A stretch of 64,000 nucleotides of DNA from Blautia sp. XA-2221. Its GTDB lineage: Bacteria > Bacillota > Clostridia > Lachnospirales > Lachnospiraceae. A program made the translations under genes and the position numbers. The notes beneath the pieces were generated by a model. It did not search any database. It was not told the DNA's origin and saw only the letters and a program-made list of their open reading frames with translations. The stretch lies in the NCBI RefSeq assembly GCF_028767025.1, contig NZ_JAJQXX010000009.1, positions 1-64,000 on the forward strand, in the 5' to 3' direction. This document shows positions 1 to 7,079 of the stretch, one piece after another. How positions within the stretch are numbered: the first letter of the stretch is position 1; every line of letters starts with the position of its first letter.

Positions 1-80
1 GTCTTTAGACTCCAGTGCCGGTAACAGACCCTTATAGGGTCAAAGCAAACCACCGGCTAAGCCGGTGGTCGTGATTGCAG
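1..80. other. Three consecutive hairpins, possible end of an IS200/IS605-type element
   Basis: Three perfect short hairpins follow each other: GTC/GAC arms at 1-10, GACCC/GGGTC at 27-41 and ACCACCGGC/GCCGGTGGT at 49-69. Small stem-loops of this kind mark the right ends, and the overlapping guide RNAs, of TnpB-bearing IS200/IS605 elements. No tnpB gene is in the window, so this is only a resemblance. The last hairpin could equally terminate transcription entering from the left. Confidence 0.3.
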
Positions 81-119
81 AAACAAAGGAACAATGCAAT
101 AAAAAAGGAGGTTCGCATT

Positions 120-1340
120 ATGACCCAAAACAACAATTCATGGAGAAAAACTTATTTTACACTTCTTGCCGGACAAGCAATATCCTTTATTAGCAGCGGT
201 ATTTTGCAAATGGCCATTATCTTTTATTTGGTTGCGAAAACTAATTCTGCAATCATATTGACGGCGGCAACACTGATTGGATTTTTGCCGCAAGCCTGTT
301 TAGGCCCGTTTGCAGGTGCTTTTGTTGACCGGCACAGCCGTAAAAGCGTAATGATTGGTGCGGATTTGATAATTGCCGCCGCTGGCGGTATTCTGGCGCT
401 GGTGGCGTTTTACATGGAATTGCCCGTATGGTCTATTATGGTTGTCCTGTTAATCCGAAGTGCGGGAACTGCTTTTCATTCTCCAGCATTCAGCGCAGCA
501 ACACCTATGATTGTGCCAAAAGAGGAACTTACAAAATGCGCTGGTTACACGCAGACCATGCAAGCAGTAAGTGCGATTATCAGTCCAGCTGCCGCAGCGT
601 TTTTATATGCTGTTTGGCCTCTTAATGCAATTATATTGTTAGATATTGTGGGTGCAATCCTTGCCTGTGTGACTGTTGCGATTTCGTCCATACCAACGCC
701 TGAACTATGTCCAGAAACGAAAAGACAACAGTTTTTACAGGATATGAAAGAGGGGTATGTGGTATTAAAGCAAAACAGGGGCCTCTTTGCTCTGCTCTGG
801 ATTGGTGTAATTTATATGTTCTTTTATATGCCAATCAGTACGCTTTTTCCTCTCATCTGTATGTCATACTTCAAAGGAACACCGGCCCATGCCTCTGCCG
901 CTGAAATTGCTTTTGCGGTTGGTATGCTGCTTGGCGGAGTCATTCTGAGCATTTGGGGCGGTTTTAAGAAACGGCGGTACACCATCGGTCTTTCCGTTCT
1001 CCTGATGGGCGTTAGCAATATGCTCTCCGGGCTTTTGCCGCCAGACGCATTTCTTGTCTTTGTTGTGTGCTGTACTGTTATGGGAATTTCCGCTCCATTT
1101 TACGGTGTGCAAAATGCGATTTTTCAAGAAACGGTCAAACCAGAATATCTGGGGAGAGTTTTTTCTCTACTGACAAGCGCCGCTTCCCTCGCCATGCCGT
1201 TTGGCCTTGTCATTTCCGGGCCTCTGGCGGAGCGGCTGGGAGTTGAGAAATGGTTTGTCATTTGCGGAATTGGCATTATCATCGTTGCGCTTGCCGTATT
1301 TTTACTACCCGGTTTGAGAGAGATTGACAATACGCAATAA
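120..1340 (+). CDS. MFS efflux transporter, macrolide-efflux (Mef)-like
   Basis: This 406-aa polytopic protein has about twelve hydrophobic segments. An MFS loop between helices 2 and 3 reads GAFVDRHSRKSVM near residue 70, so it should export a small molecule by proton antiport. The overall pattern resembles the Mef/MFS_3 group of macrolide and lincosamide efflux pumps; substrate is inferred from family only. The start at 120 is preceded by AAGGAGG with good spacing, whereas the in-frame ATG at 75 has no such site. It is the probable resistance cargo of the mobilizable element that continues to about 6690, and it ends at a bidirectional terminator shared with the convergent XRE gene. Confidence 0.75.
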   Translation: MTQNNNSWRKTYFTLLAGQAISFISSGILQMAIIFYLVAKTNSAIILTAATLIGFLPQACLGPFAGAFVDRHSRKSVMIGADLIIAAAGGILALVAFYMELPVWSIMVVLLIRSAGTAFHSPAFSAATPMIVPKEELTKCAGYTQTMQAVSAIISPAAAAFLYAVWPLNAIILLDIVGAILACVTVAISSIPTPELCPETKRQQFLQDMKEGYVVLKQNRGLFALLWIGVIYMFFYMPISTLFPLICMSYFKGTPAHASAAEIAFAVGMLLGGVILSIWGGFKKRRYTIGLSVLLMGVSNMLSGLLPPDAFLVFVVCCTVMGISAPFYGVQNAIFQETVKPEYLGRVFSLLTSAASLAMPFGLVISGPLAERLGVEKWFVICGIGIIIVALAVFLLPGLREIDNTQ

Positions 1341-1369
1341 TCAACTGCACCTTTTTCTATTACTAAACA

Positions 1370-1422
1370 AAATGCCTGGATGGTGGTTCTGAAAAACCAG
1401 AACCGCCGTTCAGGCATTTTTT
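1370..1422. terminator. Bidirectional terminator between MFS and XRE genes
   Basis: AATGCCTG (1371-1378) pairs with CAGGCATT (1411-1418), with an inner TGGTTCTG/CCAGAACC stem. A-rich and T-rich flanks fit termination in both directions, and the hairpin overlaps the XRE stop codon. Confidence 0.85.
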
Positions 1423-2221
1423 ATCTTCGTCCTCTCTGCGGTTTTGGATTCTTCAGCAAGTCGGATTTTTCCGCAATCTTTTTCAGCCACTTCCGTTCTT
1501 CTACTGACAGCTTCCTAAAATTCAGCTTGAGCCGTTTGCAGATAAACGCCAAGTACGCTTGTTCCGTGTCGCTGTCCTGGCTGACGATTTCACCAGCAGT
1601 TTCCAGCATTTCTTTTAGCGGGTTATCCTCTGGGACGCTGAAAAAATCGTCCTTGTGTGTTTCCCGCAGAGCAAGGGCAATCCCGTTTATGTCCCGTTGT
1701 ATCACATAGCGGCAAAACTCGTCCTCATCAATATGGGCGGTGATAAGCTGTCTTAACTGCGTATCACTCATGCCAGGATTATGCTTTTTTATAACAGTTG
1801 CGCTCATCGTGTCCACTATGGCGTTTGCACCCTGCGCCTGTTTCAGTGCCGTTCCGTTCACATAGATTTCAAGGTCAGCCATCAGCCGGGGGAAATCCGG
1901 GTGCGCCGCCAGCTCACACAGCAGGGTATTGTCTATCCTCCCGCTTTTCAGCAGGTCAATCATTTCATCACTCAAACGCAGGTCTGCAAGATCGGCGTTT
2001 GGGTGATTTTTCATTTCAGACAGCCCCAGCAGATAATCAGCGGTCACACCGTAAAACTTCGCCAGCCGGATAAGGGCATAGTGGCTGATGTCCTTGAAGT
2101 CTTCCGTTTCGTAACTGCCCAGCGCAGACTTGGAAAGCCCGGTCTGCTCCGCAAGCTGCCCCAGCGTCAAGCCACGCTCCACACGTAGGTCTTTTAATCG
2201 CTCTTGTATGGATAAAGACAT
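1421..2221 (-). CDS. XRE-family regulator of the mobilizable element
   Basis: This 266-aa protein has an N-terminal Cro/C1 helix-turn-helix at about residues 5-60, with LTLGQLAEQTGLSKSALGSY as recognition region. The C-terminal part of roughly 200 residues is helical and not recognised. XRE proteins of this layout sit on many Firmicute mobilizable elements and usually repress transfer or excision genes. The ATG at 2221 has AAGGAGG six bases upstream and is preferred over the GTG two codons earlier. A large palindrome upstream (2255-2291) is a plausible operator. Role in this element is inferred. Confidence 0.8.
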   Translation of the reverse strand: MSLSIQERLKDLRVERGLTLGQLAEQTGLSKSALGSYETEDFKDISHYALIRLAKFYGVTADYLLGLSEMKNHPNADLADLRLSDEMIDLLKSGRIDNTLLCELAAHPDFPRLMADLEIYVNGTALKQAQGANAIVDTMSATVIKKHNPGMSDTQLRQLITAHIDEDEFCRYVIQRDINGIALALRETHKDDFFSVPEDNPLKEMLETAGEIVSQDSDTEQAYLAFICKRLKLNFRKLSVEERKWLKKIAEKSDLLKNPKPQRGRR

Positions 2222-2254
2222 ATTCACCCTCCTTGCTAGCTCAACGAAAGAGAA

Positions 2255-2291
2255 GCCGTTATGCTATGTACTATGCTCATAGCATAACGGC
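2255..2291. promoter_or_regulatory. 14-bp perfect inverted repeat, candidate XRE operator
   Basis: GCCGTTATGCTATG (2255-2268) is exactly mirrored by CATAGCATAACGGC (2278-2291) across a 9-base loop. It lies between the XRE gene and the small gene at 2300, both leftward. A repressor operator is likelier than a terminator because no T-run follows on either strand. Confidence 0.6.
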
Positions 2292-2299
2292 ATAGGCAT

Positions 2300-2563
2300 T
2301 TACAGTTTTATTTTACCATTTGCTACATCTTCACGAAATTTATCAACAAGCTTCGCTGTCAGCTTGGATTTACCGTAGTGTTCAAGTACAAAAGTACGAT
2401 AACTTTTTCCATCTACAAGCACATCACTTTTTCTGGTCAACAACCAATTTCCGTTACCTCCTCCCTGTTCTCTAATATTCCAGTCTTTCCCATATCTTTT
2501 ATAGATTTCATCTTTTTTACCTTGAACAGACATTGATTCGCTTGGAATATAAACAATTTGCAT
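2300..2563 (-). CDS. Small conserved hypothetical protein
   Basis: This 87-aa soluble protein is rich in charged residues and has no domain I recognise. The start codon is preceded by AAGGAGGAGC, an excellent ribosome-binding site, which supports a real gene. It lies upstream of the XRE gene on the same strand, separated by the palindrome at 2255, so the two may be co-transcribed or separately controlled by the regulator. It contains an IREQGGGNGNWLL stretch in the middle and a basic C-terminus. Confidence 0.6.
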   Translation of the reverse strand: MQIVYIPSESMSVQGKKDEIYKRYGKDWNIREQGGGNGNWLLTRKSDVLVDGKSYRTFVLEHYGKSKLTAKLVDKFREDVANGKIKL

Positions 2564-2791
2564 AATAGCTCCTCCTTTATTTTGTGCAAGAAGACCAGAA
2601 ACCTGAATTTGTCTTTTATCTTTTTTTGATTATATCACAAATCCGAGAGCGTGGAAATAGGGAGTTTTTCAGGCTGATTTCCTACCTCTTGGATATACGG
2701 CACAGGCGGTCAAAAAGGTGTAGACTTGGGATAGTTCATCGATGGACAAGCACCTTGGAAACAGAACACGCCAAAGAAAACGGAGGGACGC

Positions 2792-3205
2792 ATGAGCAAA
2801 AGACCCTATCAACACCTGCCGCCGCTGGAACACAGGCCGGACGGCTCCCCCTACCGCATAACCCCGCCCCAGAAGAGACGAGCCAGCGGCCTGATACGCC
2901 GGGAGTGCTGCAACTGCGAGGACGGAAACTGCCTTGCGCTGGACGATGGCGACACCTGCGCCTGTCCGCAGATGATTTCGTTCTCCGTCTGCTGCAAGTG
3001 GTTCCGCTGGGCGGTCTTGCCGCTGGACAGGACGCTGGAAGCGGAGATTTACCGGGACAGGGACTTGAAACGCTGTGCGGAGTGCGGCGGTGTGTTCGTC
3101 CCGAAGTCCAACCGGGGCAAATACTGCCCGGACTGCGCCGCCAGAGTTCACAGGCGGCAGAAAACAGAAAGTGAACGGAAAAGGAGGTCTGCTGTGGACA
3201 GTTAA
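2792..3205 (+). CDS. Cysteine-rich VLP-domain protein
   Basis: This 137-aa protein has clustered cysteines (CCNCEDGNC near residue 39, then CAC and CCKW) and the WAVLPLD sequence that names the Cys-rich VLP domain family. A C-terminal CAECG/CPDC pair forms a second zinc-ribbon-like site, so metal binding is likely. The family occurs almost only on Firmicute mobilizable elements next to RepA_N and Mob genes, as here; its function is unknown. GGAGGG precedes the ATG. GC content is much higher than in the flanking chromosome, consistent with transfer. Confidence 0.75.
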   Translation: MSKRPYQHLPPLEHRPDGSPYRITPPQKRRASGLIRRECCNCEDGNCLALDDGDTCACPQMISFSVCCKWFRWAVLPLDRTLEAEIYRDRDLKRCAECGGVFVPKSNRGKYCPDCAARVHRRQKTESERKRRSAVDS

Positions 3206-3316
3206 GAGCGGGAAAAGCCTTGATTTGCAAGGCTCCGCAAGCCCTCAACCGGGGCGGCTGGTATCATTTATCATTCGCCCCGGAAAACGGGCCTCTAACC
3301 GTCCACAAAACACGCT

Positions 3317-3712
3317 ATGACAAACACGATTTATATTCACCAGCCGGAAAAGGCGTTCAGTTTCACCCGGCTCCCCAATTTCCTTTTTGAAGCACCCACA
3401 TTCCAGCCCTTGAGCAACGAAGCGAAGGTGCTGTATGCCTTTGTCCTGCGCCGGGCGGAGTTGTCCCGGAAGAACGGCTGGGCGGACGAGTACGGGCGGG
3501 TCTACCTGTACTACCCCATCTGCGAGGTGGTCGCTTTGCTCCGCTGCGGGCGGCAGAAAGCGGTCAACACCCTGCGGGAGTTGCAGTATGCGGGGCTGGT
3601 GGAAATCCAGAAACAGGGCTGTGGAAAACCCAACCGCATTTACCCGAAATCCTATGAAGCGGTTCCAAACACCGACTTCAAGAAATCCGGTTATGGTACG
3701 CCGGAGGGCTGA
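3317..3712 (+). CDS. Short RepA_N-type replication initiator protein
   Basis: This 131-aa protein matches the N-terminal winged-helix of RepA_N initiators: a LPNFLF start, LSNEAKVLYAFVLRRAELS and then GRVYLYYPICEVVALLRCGRQKAV. Full plasmid RepA_N proteins are two to three times longer, so this is a short element-type version lacking the C-terminal domain. No good Shine-Dalgarno is visible before the ATG. It may help the excised element to replicate or may have only a regulatory role. Compare the longer RepA_N protein at 10171-10887. Confidence 0.7.
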   Translation: MTNTIYIHQPEKAFSFTRLPNFLFEAPTFQPLSNEAKVLYAFVLRRAELSRKNGWADEYGRVYLYYPICEVVALLRCGRQKAVNTLRELQYAGLVEIQKQGCGKPNRIYPKSYEAVPNTDFKKSGYGTPEG

Positions 3713-3807
3713 AAACCGTACTTGGCGAGTACGAAAATCAATCCTCTTGAAGTACGGAAATCTGACGGTATATAGAAATACAGAGATTAAAACCATCTAT
3801 TTACATT

Positions 3808-3871
3808 CATTCCATTCCAATCCTATCAGAGATATTTTCGGCGGGAAAACCCGCCGGAAAGGAATGGAATG
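3808..3871. repeat. Nested inverted repeats, candidate oriT of the MobV element
   Basis: An outer perfect 11-bp repeat, CATTCCATTCC (3808-3818) with GGAATGGAATG (3861-3871), encloses an inner CGGCGGG-AAAA-CCCGCCG hairpin (3839-3856). It ends 15 bases before the MobV start. MobV origins of transfer are hairpins just upstream of mob, so oriT is plausible. An attenuator is the alternative, but there is no T-run. Confidence 0.5.
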
Positions 3872-3885
3872 GGGAAAGGAGTTCA

Positions 3886-4830
3886 ATGGCACAACACGCA
3901 ATTTTGCGATTTGAGAAGCACAAGGGCCACCCGGCGGGGCCGCTGGAAGCCCACCATGAACGGAAAAAGGAGCAGTACGCCAGCAACCCGGACATTGACA
4001 CCAGCCGGAGCAAGTACAATTTCCACATCGTCAAGCCGGATGGCCGCTACTACCATTTCATTCAGAGCCGCATCGAGCAGGCCAGATGCCGCACCCGCAA
4101 GGACAGCACTCGGTTTGTGGACACGCTGATTACCGCCAGCCCGGAGTTTTTCAAGGGCAAGTCCCCAAAGGAGATAGCGGCCTACTTCCAGAGGGCGGCG
4201 GACTTCCTCATTGACCGGGTGGGCCGGGAGAACATCGTTTCGGCTATGGTACACATGGATGAAAAAACGCCCCATCTGCACTTGGTCTTTGTGCCGCTGA
4301 CAAAGGACAACCGCCTGTGCGCCAAAGAAATTATCGGCAACCGGGCCAATCTGACGAAGTGGCAGGACGATTTTCACGCCTGTATGGTGGAGCAGTACCC
4401 CGACCTGGAGCGTGGGGAAAGCGCCAGCAAGACGGGCCGGAAGCATATCCCCACCCGGCTGTTCAAACAGGCGGTCAACCTCTCCAAACAGGCGAGGGCC
4501 ATTGAAGCGGTTCTCTCCGGCATTACCCCGCTGAACGCCGGAAAGAAGAAAGAGGAAGCCCTCTCCATGCTGAAAAAGTGGTTTCCGCAGATGGAGAACT
4601 TCTCCGGGCAACTGAAAAAATACAAGGTCACAATCAATGACTTGTTAGCGGAAAATGAAAAGCTGGAAGTCAGGGCAAAGGCCAGCGAAAAAGGCAAGAT
4701 GAATGACACGATGGAACGGGCGAAGTTAAAAAGCGAACTGGACGATATGCGGCGGCTGGTTGACCGTATCCCGCCGGAGATTTTAGCGGAACTGAAACGG
4801 CAACAGCGGCAGCATGGAAAGGAAAGGTGA
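3886..4830 (+). CDS. mobV: MobV-family relaxase (Mob_Pre)
   Basis: This 314-aa protein carries the Mob_Pre relaxase domain. The N-terminal motif HAILRFEKHK is followed by the metal-binding signature HMDEKTPHLH at residues 123-132, then a long helical C-terminus. Relaxases of this class nick oriT and covalently lead the strand into a conjugative pore supplied by another element. The next small gene overlaps its stop. Together with the recombinase at 5121 it defines an integrative mobilizable element. Codon use is GC-rich like the rest of the element. Confidence 0.92.
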   Translation: MAQHAILRFEKHKGHPAGPLEAHHERKKEQYASNPDIDTSRSKYNFHIVKPDGRYYHFIQSRIEQARCRTRKDSTRFVDTLITASPEFFKGKSPKEIAAYFQRAADFLIDRVGRENIVSAMVHMDEKTPHLHLVFVPLTKDNRLCAKEIIGNRANLTKWQDDFHACMVEQYPDLERGESASKTGRKHIPTRLFKQAVNLSKQARAIEAVLSGITPLNAGKKKEEALSMLKKWFPQMENFSGQLKKYKVTINDLLAENEKLEVRAKASEKGKMNDTMERAKLKSELDDMRRLVDRIPPEILAELKRQQRQHGKER

Positions 4831-5026
4831 TCTTATAAGTAATATCAGATACAAAAAGGAAATCGAAATCGTGACTTTTCAGGGAAAGGAAATCACACTG
4901 GAAAATCTCTCCCCGGTGTTCACGCCGGAACAGGAAGCAGCCAAACGCCGGGAACTGGAACAGCAGCTTTATGAGGTGTTCCGCAAGTACGCCGACAAGC
5001 GGGAGAGTGAGGAAGCCGGGACATAA
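4814..5026 (+). CDS. Small conserved protein of mobilizable elements
   Basis: This protein of up to 70 aa overlaps the relaxase stop by 17 bases. It is not assigned to a functional family. The conserved-looking core is VTFQGKEITLENLSPVFTPE followed by a charged helix. The core begins at a GTG at 4872 with AAAGGAA upstream, so translation may start there, giving about 51 aa. Position between mob and recombinase suggests an accessory of transfer or excision, which is inference. Confidence 0.5.
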   Translation: MERKGDLISNIRYKKEIEIVTFQGKEITLENLSPVFTPEQEAAKRRELEQQLYEVFRKYADKRESEEAGT

Positions 5027-5044
5027 GGTTTTCCAAACCCATCA

Positions 5045-5073
5045 TTGATTTGCGGGGCTGCTGGCGGTATAAT
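5045..5073 (+). promoter_or_regulatory. Sigma-A promoter for the serine recombinase
   Basis: TTGATT (5045-5050) and TATAAT (5068-5073) are separated by 17 bases. The -10 box lies in the loop of the terminator hairpin at 5054-5101, so the recombinase transcript starts inside that structure and lacks its 5' arm. Confidence 0.7.
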
Positions 5074-5101
5074 AGAACTGTCAGCAGCTCCGTTTCTTTT
5101 T
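5054..5101 (+). terminator. Terminator closing the mob operon
   Basis: GGGGCTGCTG (5054-5063) pairs with CAGCAGCTCC (5082-5091), followed by a T-rich run. It would stop read-through from mob while leaving the embedded recombinase promoter free. Confidence 0.65.
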
Positions 5102-5120
5102 TAAGAAAAGGAGCGACAAT

Positions 5121-6632
5121 ATGAACAATCGGATAGACGCAATCTATGCAAGACAATCGGTAGACAAAAAGGACAGCATTTCCATTGAAAGCCAGATTGA
5201 ATTTTGCAAATACGAGTTGAAAGGCGGTAACTGCAAGGAATACACAGACAAAGGGTACAGCGGCAAGAACACAGACCGTCCGAAGTTTCAAGAACTGGTG
5301 CGGGACATCAAGCGGGGCTTGATTGCAAAGGTCGTGGTTTACAAGCTCGACCGTATCAGCCGTTCCATTCTGGACTTTGCCAACATGATGGAGCTGTTCC
5401 AGCAGTACAATGTGGAGTTTGTGTCCTCTACGGAAAAGTTTGATACCTCCACGCCGATGGGACGGGCCATGCTGAATATCTGTATCGTGTTCGCCCAGCT
5501 TGAACGGGAAACGATACAGAAGCGGGTAACGGACGCTTACTACTCCCGCAGTCAGCGGGGCTTTAAGATGGGCGGGAAAGCCCCTTACGGCTTCCATACG
5601 GAGCCTATCAAGATGGACGGTATCAACACAAAGAAGCTGGTGGTAAACCCGGAGGAAGCGGCCAATATCCGGCTGATGTTTGAGATGTACGCCCAGCCCA
5701 CAACTTCCTACGGGGACATTACCCGGTACTTTGCCGAACAGGGGATTTTGTTCCATGGCAAAGAGCTGATACGCCCCACGCTGGCGCAGATGTTACGCAA
5801 TCCTGTCTATGTGCAGGCAGACCTTGATGTGTACGAATTTTTCAAAAGTCAAGGTACAGTCATTGTCAATGACGTTGCCGATTTTACGGGCATGAACGGC
5901 TGCTATCTGTATCAAGGGCGAGATGTAAAGGCCAGCAAGAAAAACGACTTAAAAGACCAAATGCTGGTACTGGCTCCCCATGAGGGTATCGTCCCCTCCG
6001 ACACCTGGCTGACCTGCCGCAAGAAGCTGATGAACAACATGAAAATCCAGTCTGCCCGGAAAGCCACCCACACATGGCTGGCAGGAAAAATCAAGTGCGG
6101 GAATTGCGGGTATGCTCTTATGAGTATCTACAATCCCTCCGGCAAACAGTATCTCCGCTGCACGAAACGGCTGGACAATAAAAGCTGTCCTGGCTGTGGG
6201 AAAATCATCACTTCGGAACTGGAAGCGGTTGTTTATCAGCAGATGGTAAAGAAGCTGGCAAGCTACAAGACGCTGACAGGAAAAAAGAAAGCGGCAAAGG
6301 CAAACCCGAAAATCACCGCCCTGCAAGTGGAACTTGCCCATGTAGACAGCGAGATTGAAAAGCTGGTGGACAGTCTGACGGGGGCAAACAATGTCCTGTT
6401 CTCCTATGTGAATGTGAAGATAGCGGAACTGGACGGGCGCAAGCAGGAACTTCTGGCAAGGATAGCGGAGTTGACTGTGGAGGCCATCAGCCCGGAACAG
6501 GTCAGCCAGATTTCCGGCTACCTCGATACCTGGGAGAATGTATCTTTTGATGACAAGCGGCGTGTGGTGGATTTGATGATCACCACCATAGCCGCCACAA
6601 GCGACAGCTTGAACATCACATGGAAAATCTGA
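5121..6632 (+). CDS. Large serine recombinase of the mobilizable element
   Basis: This 503-aa protein has a resolvase domain with the nucleophile region YARQSVD (Ser13) and the YKLDRISRS helix, then a recombinase domain near residues 160-280. A CGNCGY...C..C zinc ribbon lies near 330-360 and a C-terminal coiled coil follows. Such enzymes integrate and excise elements by a double-strand, phosphoserine mechanism. AAAGGAG precedes the ATG. The element end should lie just downstream, where a truncated chromosomal gene begins. It is clearly diverged from the three near-identical recombinases at 17930, 42105 and 55894. Confidence 0.93.
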   Translation: MNNRIDAIYARQSVDKKDSISIESQIEFCKYELKGGNCKEYTDKGYSGKNTDRPKFQELVRDIKRGLIAKVVVYKLDRISRSILDFANMMELFQQYNVEFVSSTEKFDTSTPMGRAMLNICIVFAQLERETIQKRVTDAYYSRSQRGFKMGGKAPYGFHTEPIKMDGINTKKLVVNPEEAANIRLMFEMYAQPTTSYGDITRYFAEQGILFHGKELIRPTLAQMLRNPVYVQADLDVYEFFKSQGTVIVNDVADFTGMNGCYLYQGRDVKASKKNDLKDQMLVLAPHEGIVPSDTWLTCRKKLMNNMKIQSARKATHTWLAGKIKCGNCGYALMSIYNPSGKQYLRCTKRLDNKSCPGCGKIITSELEAVVYQQMVKKLASYKTLTGKKKAAKANPKITALQVELAHVDSEIEKLVDSLTGANNVLFSYVNVKIAELDGRKQELLARIAELTVEAISPEQVSQISGYLDTWENVSFDDKRRVVDLMITTIAATSDSLNITWKI

Positions 6633-6681
6633 CTGGCGGCACCCCTCCCGTCAGATACCTACCCTGTGTAGTCCCTTGTAA

Positions 6682-6939
6682 ACTGTACTTTCAAATGTTA
6701 TAAATATTGTAAGCGGTCAAGAGTATCCGGAGGGATACTCATATGACAGTATAGAGATACAGTCTGAAACAGAGCCTTATGGATTAACAGTTTTTCTAAA
6801 AGATGAGCCGTCTGCAGCCAAGCTTGAAGATGAATTGCAGGTTAATGCAGATATGACATTTGATTTGATTGGTAATTTGGGAACAATTGATTATAAAACA
6901 GCAGATAGCAAAGAAATTATTGCATCATATGAACGGTGA
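6682..6939 (+). pseudogene. 3' remnant of a DUF4825-like gene cut by the element
   Basis: An open frame without any start codon encodes about 85 residues, including NIVSGQEYPEGYSY and ETEPYGLTVFLKDE, ending in TGA at 6937-6939. The EPYGLT pattern resembles the C-terminal DUF4825 domain of Firmicute membrane or lipoproteins. The missing 5' part should lie left of the window, beyond the other end of the mobilizable element. The in-frame stop at 6679 lies in element DNA, so the junction is near 6640-6690. Confidence 0.6.
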
Positions 6940-6982
6940 TATATTTTTAGTCAACTTTTAGACGATTTGAAGAGCGGAATAT

Positions 6983-7021
6983 AAAAAGGCGTATGGAAGT
7001 TTTAGATCCATACGCTTTTTT
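6983..7021. terminator. Bidirectional terminator
   Basis: GCGTATGGA (6989-6997) pairs with TCCATACGC (7007-7015), flanked by an A-run on the left and a T-run on the right. It separates the interrupted gene from the convergent relaxase operon. Confidence 0.85.
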
Positions 7022-7079
7022 GAAAAAAATCATTTTTGAACAAGAGATTTGTAAGAACATATTTTCTATTCAGAGCCGG

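Noticed and set aside
2669-3248. Long open frames on the minus strand of the GC-rich VLP gene
   Set aside because: High GC removes stops on both strands; only the plus-strand frame has a family signature and a ribosome-binding site.
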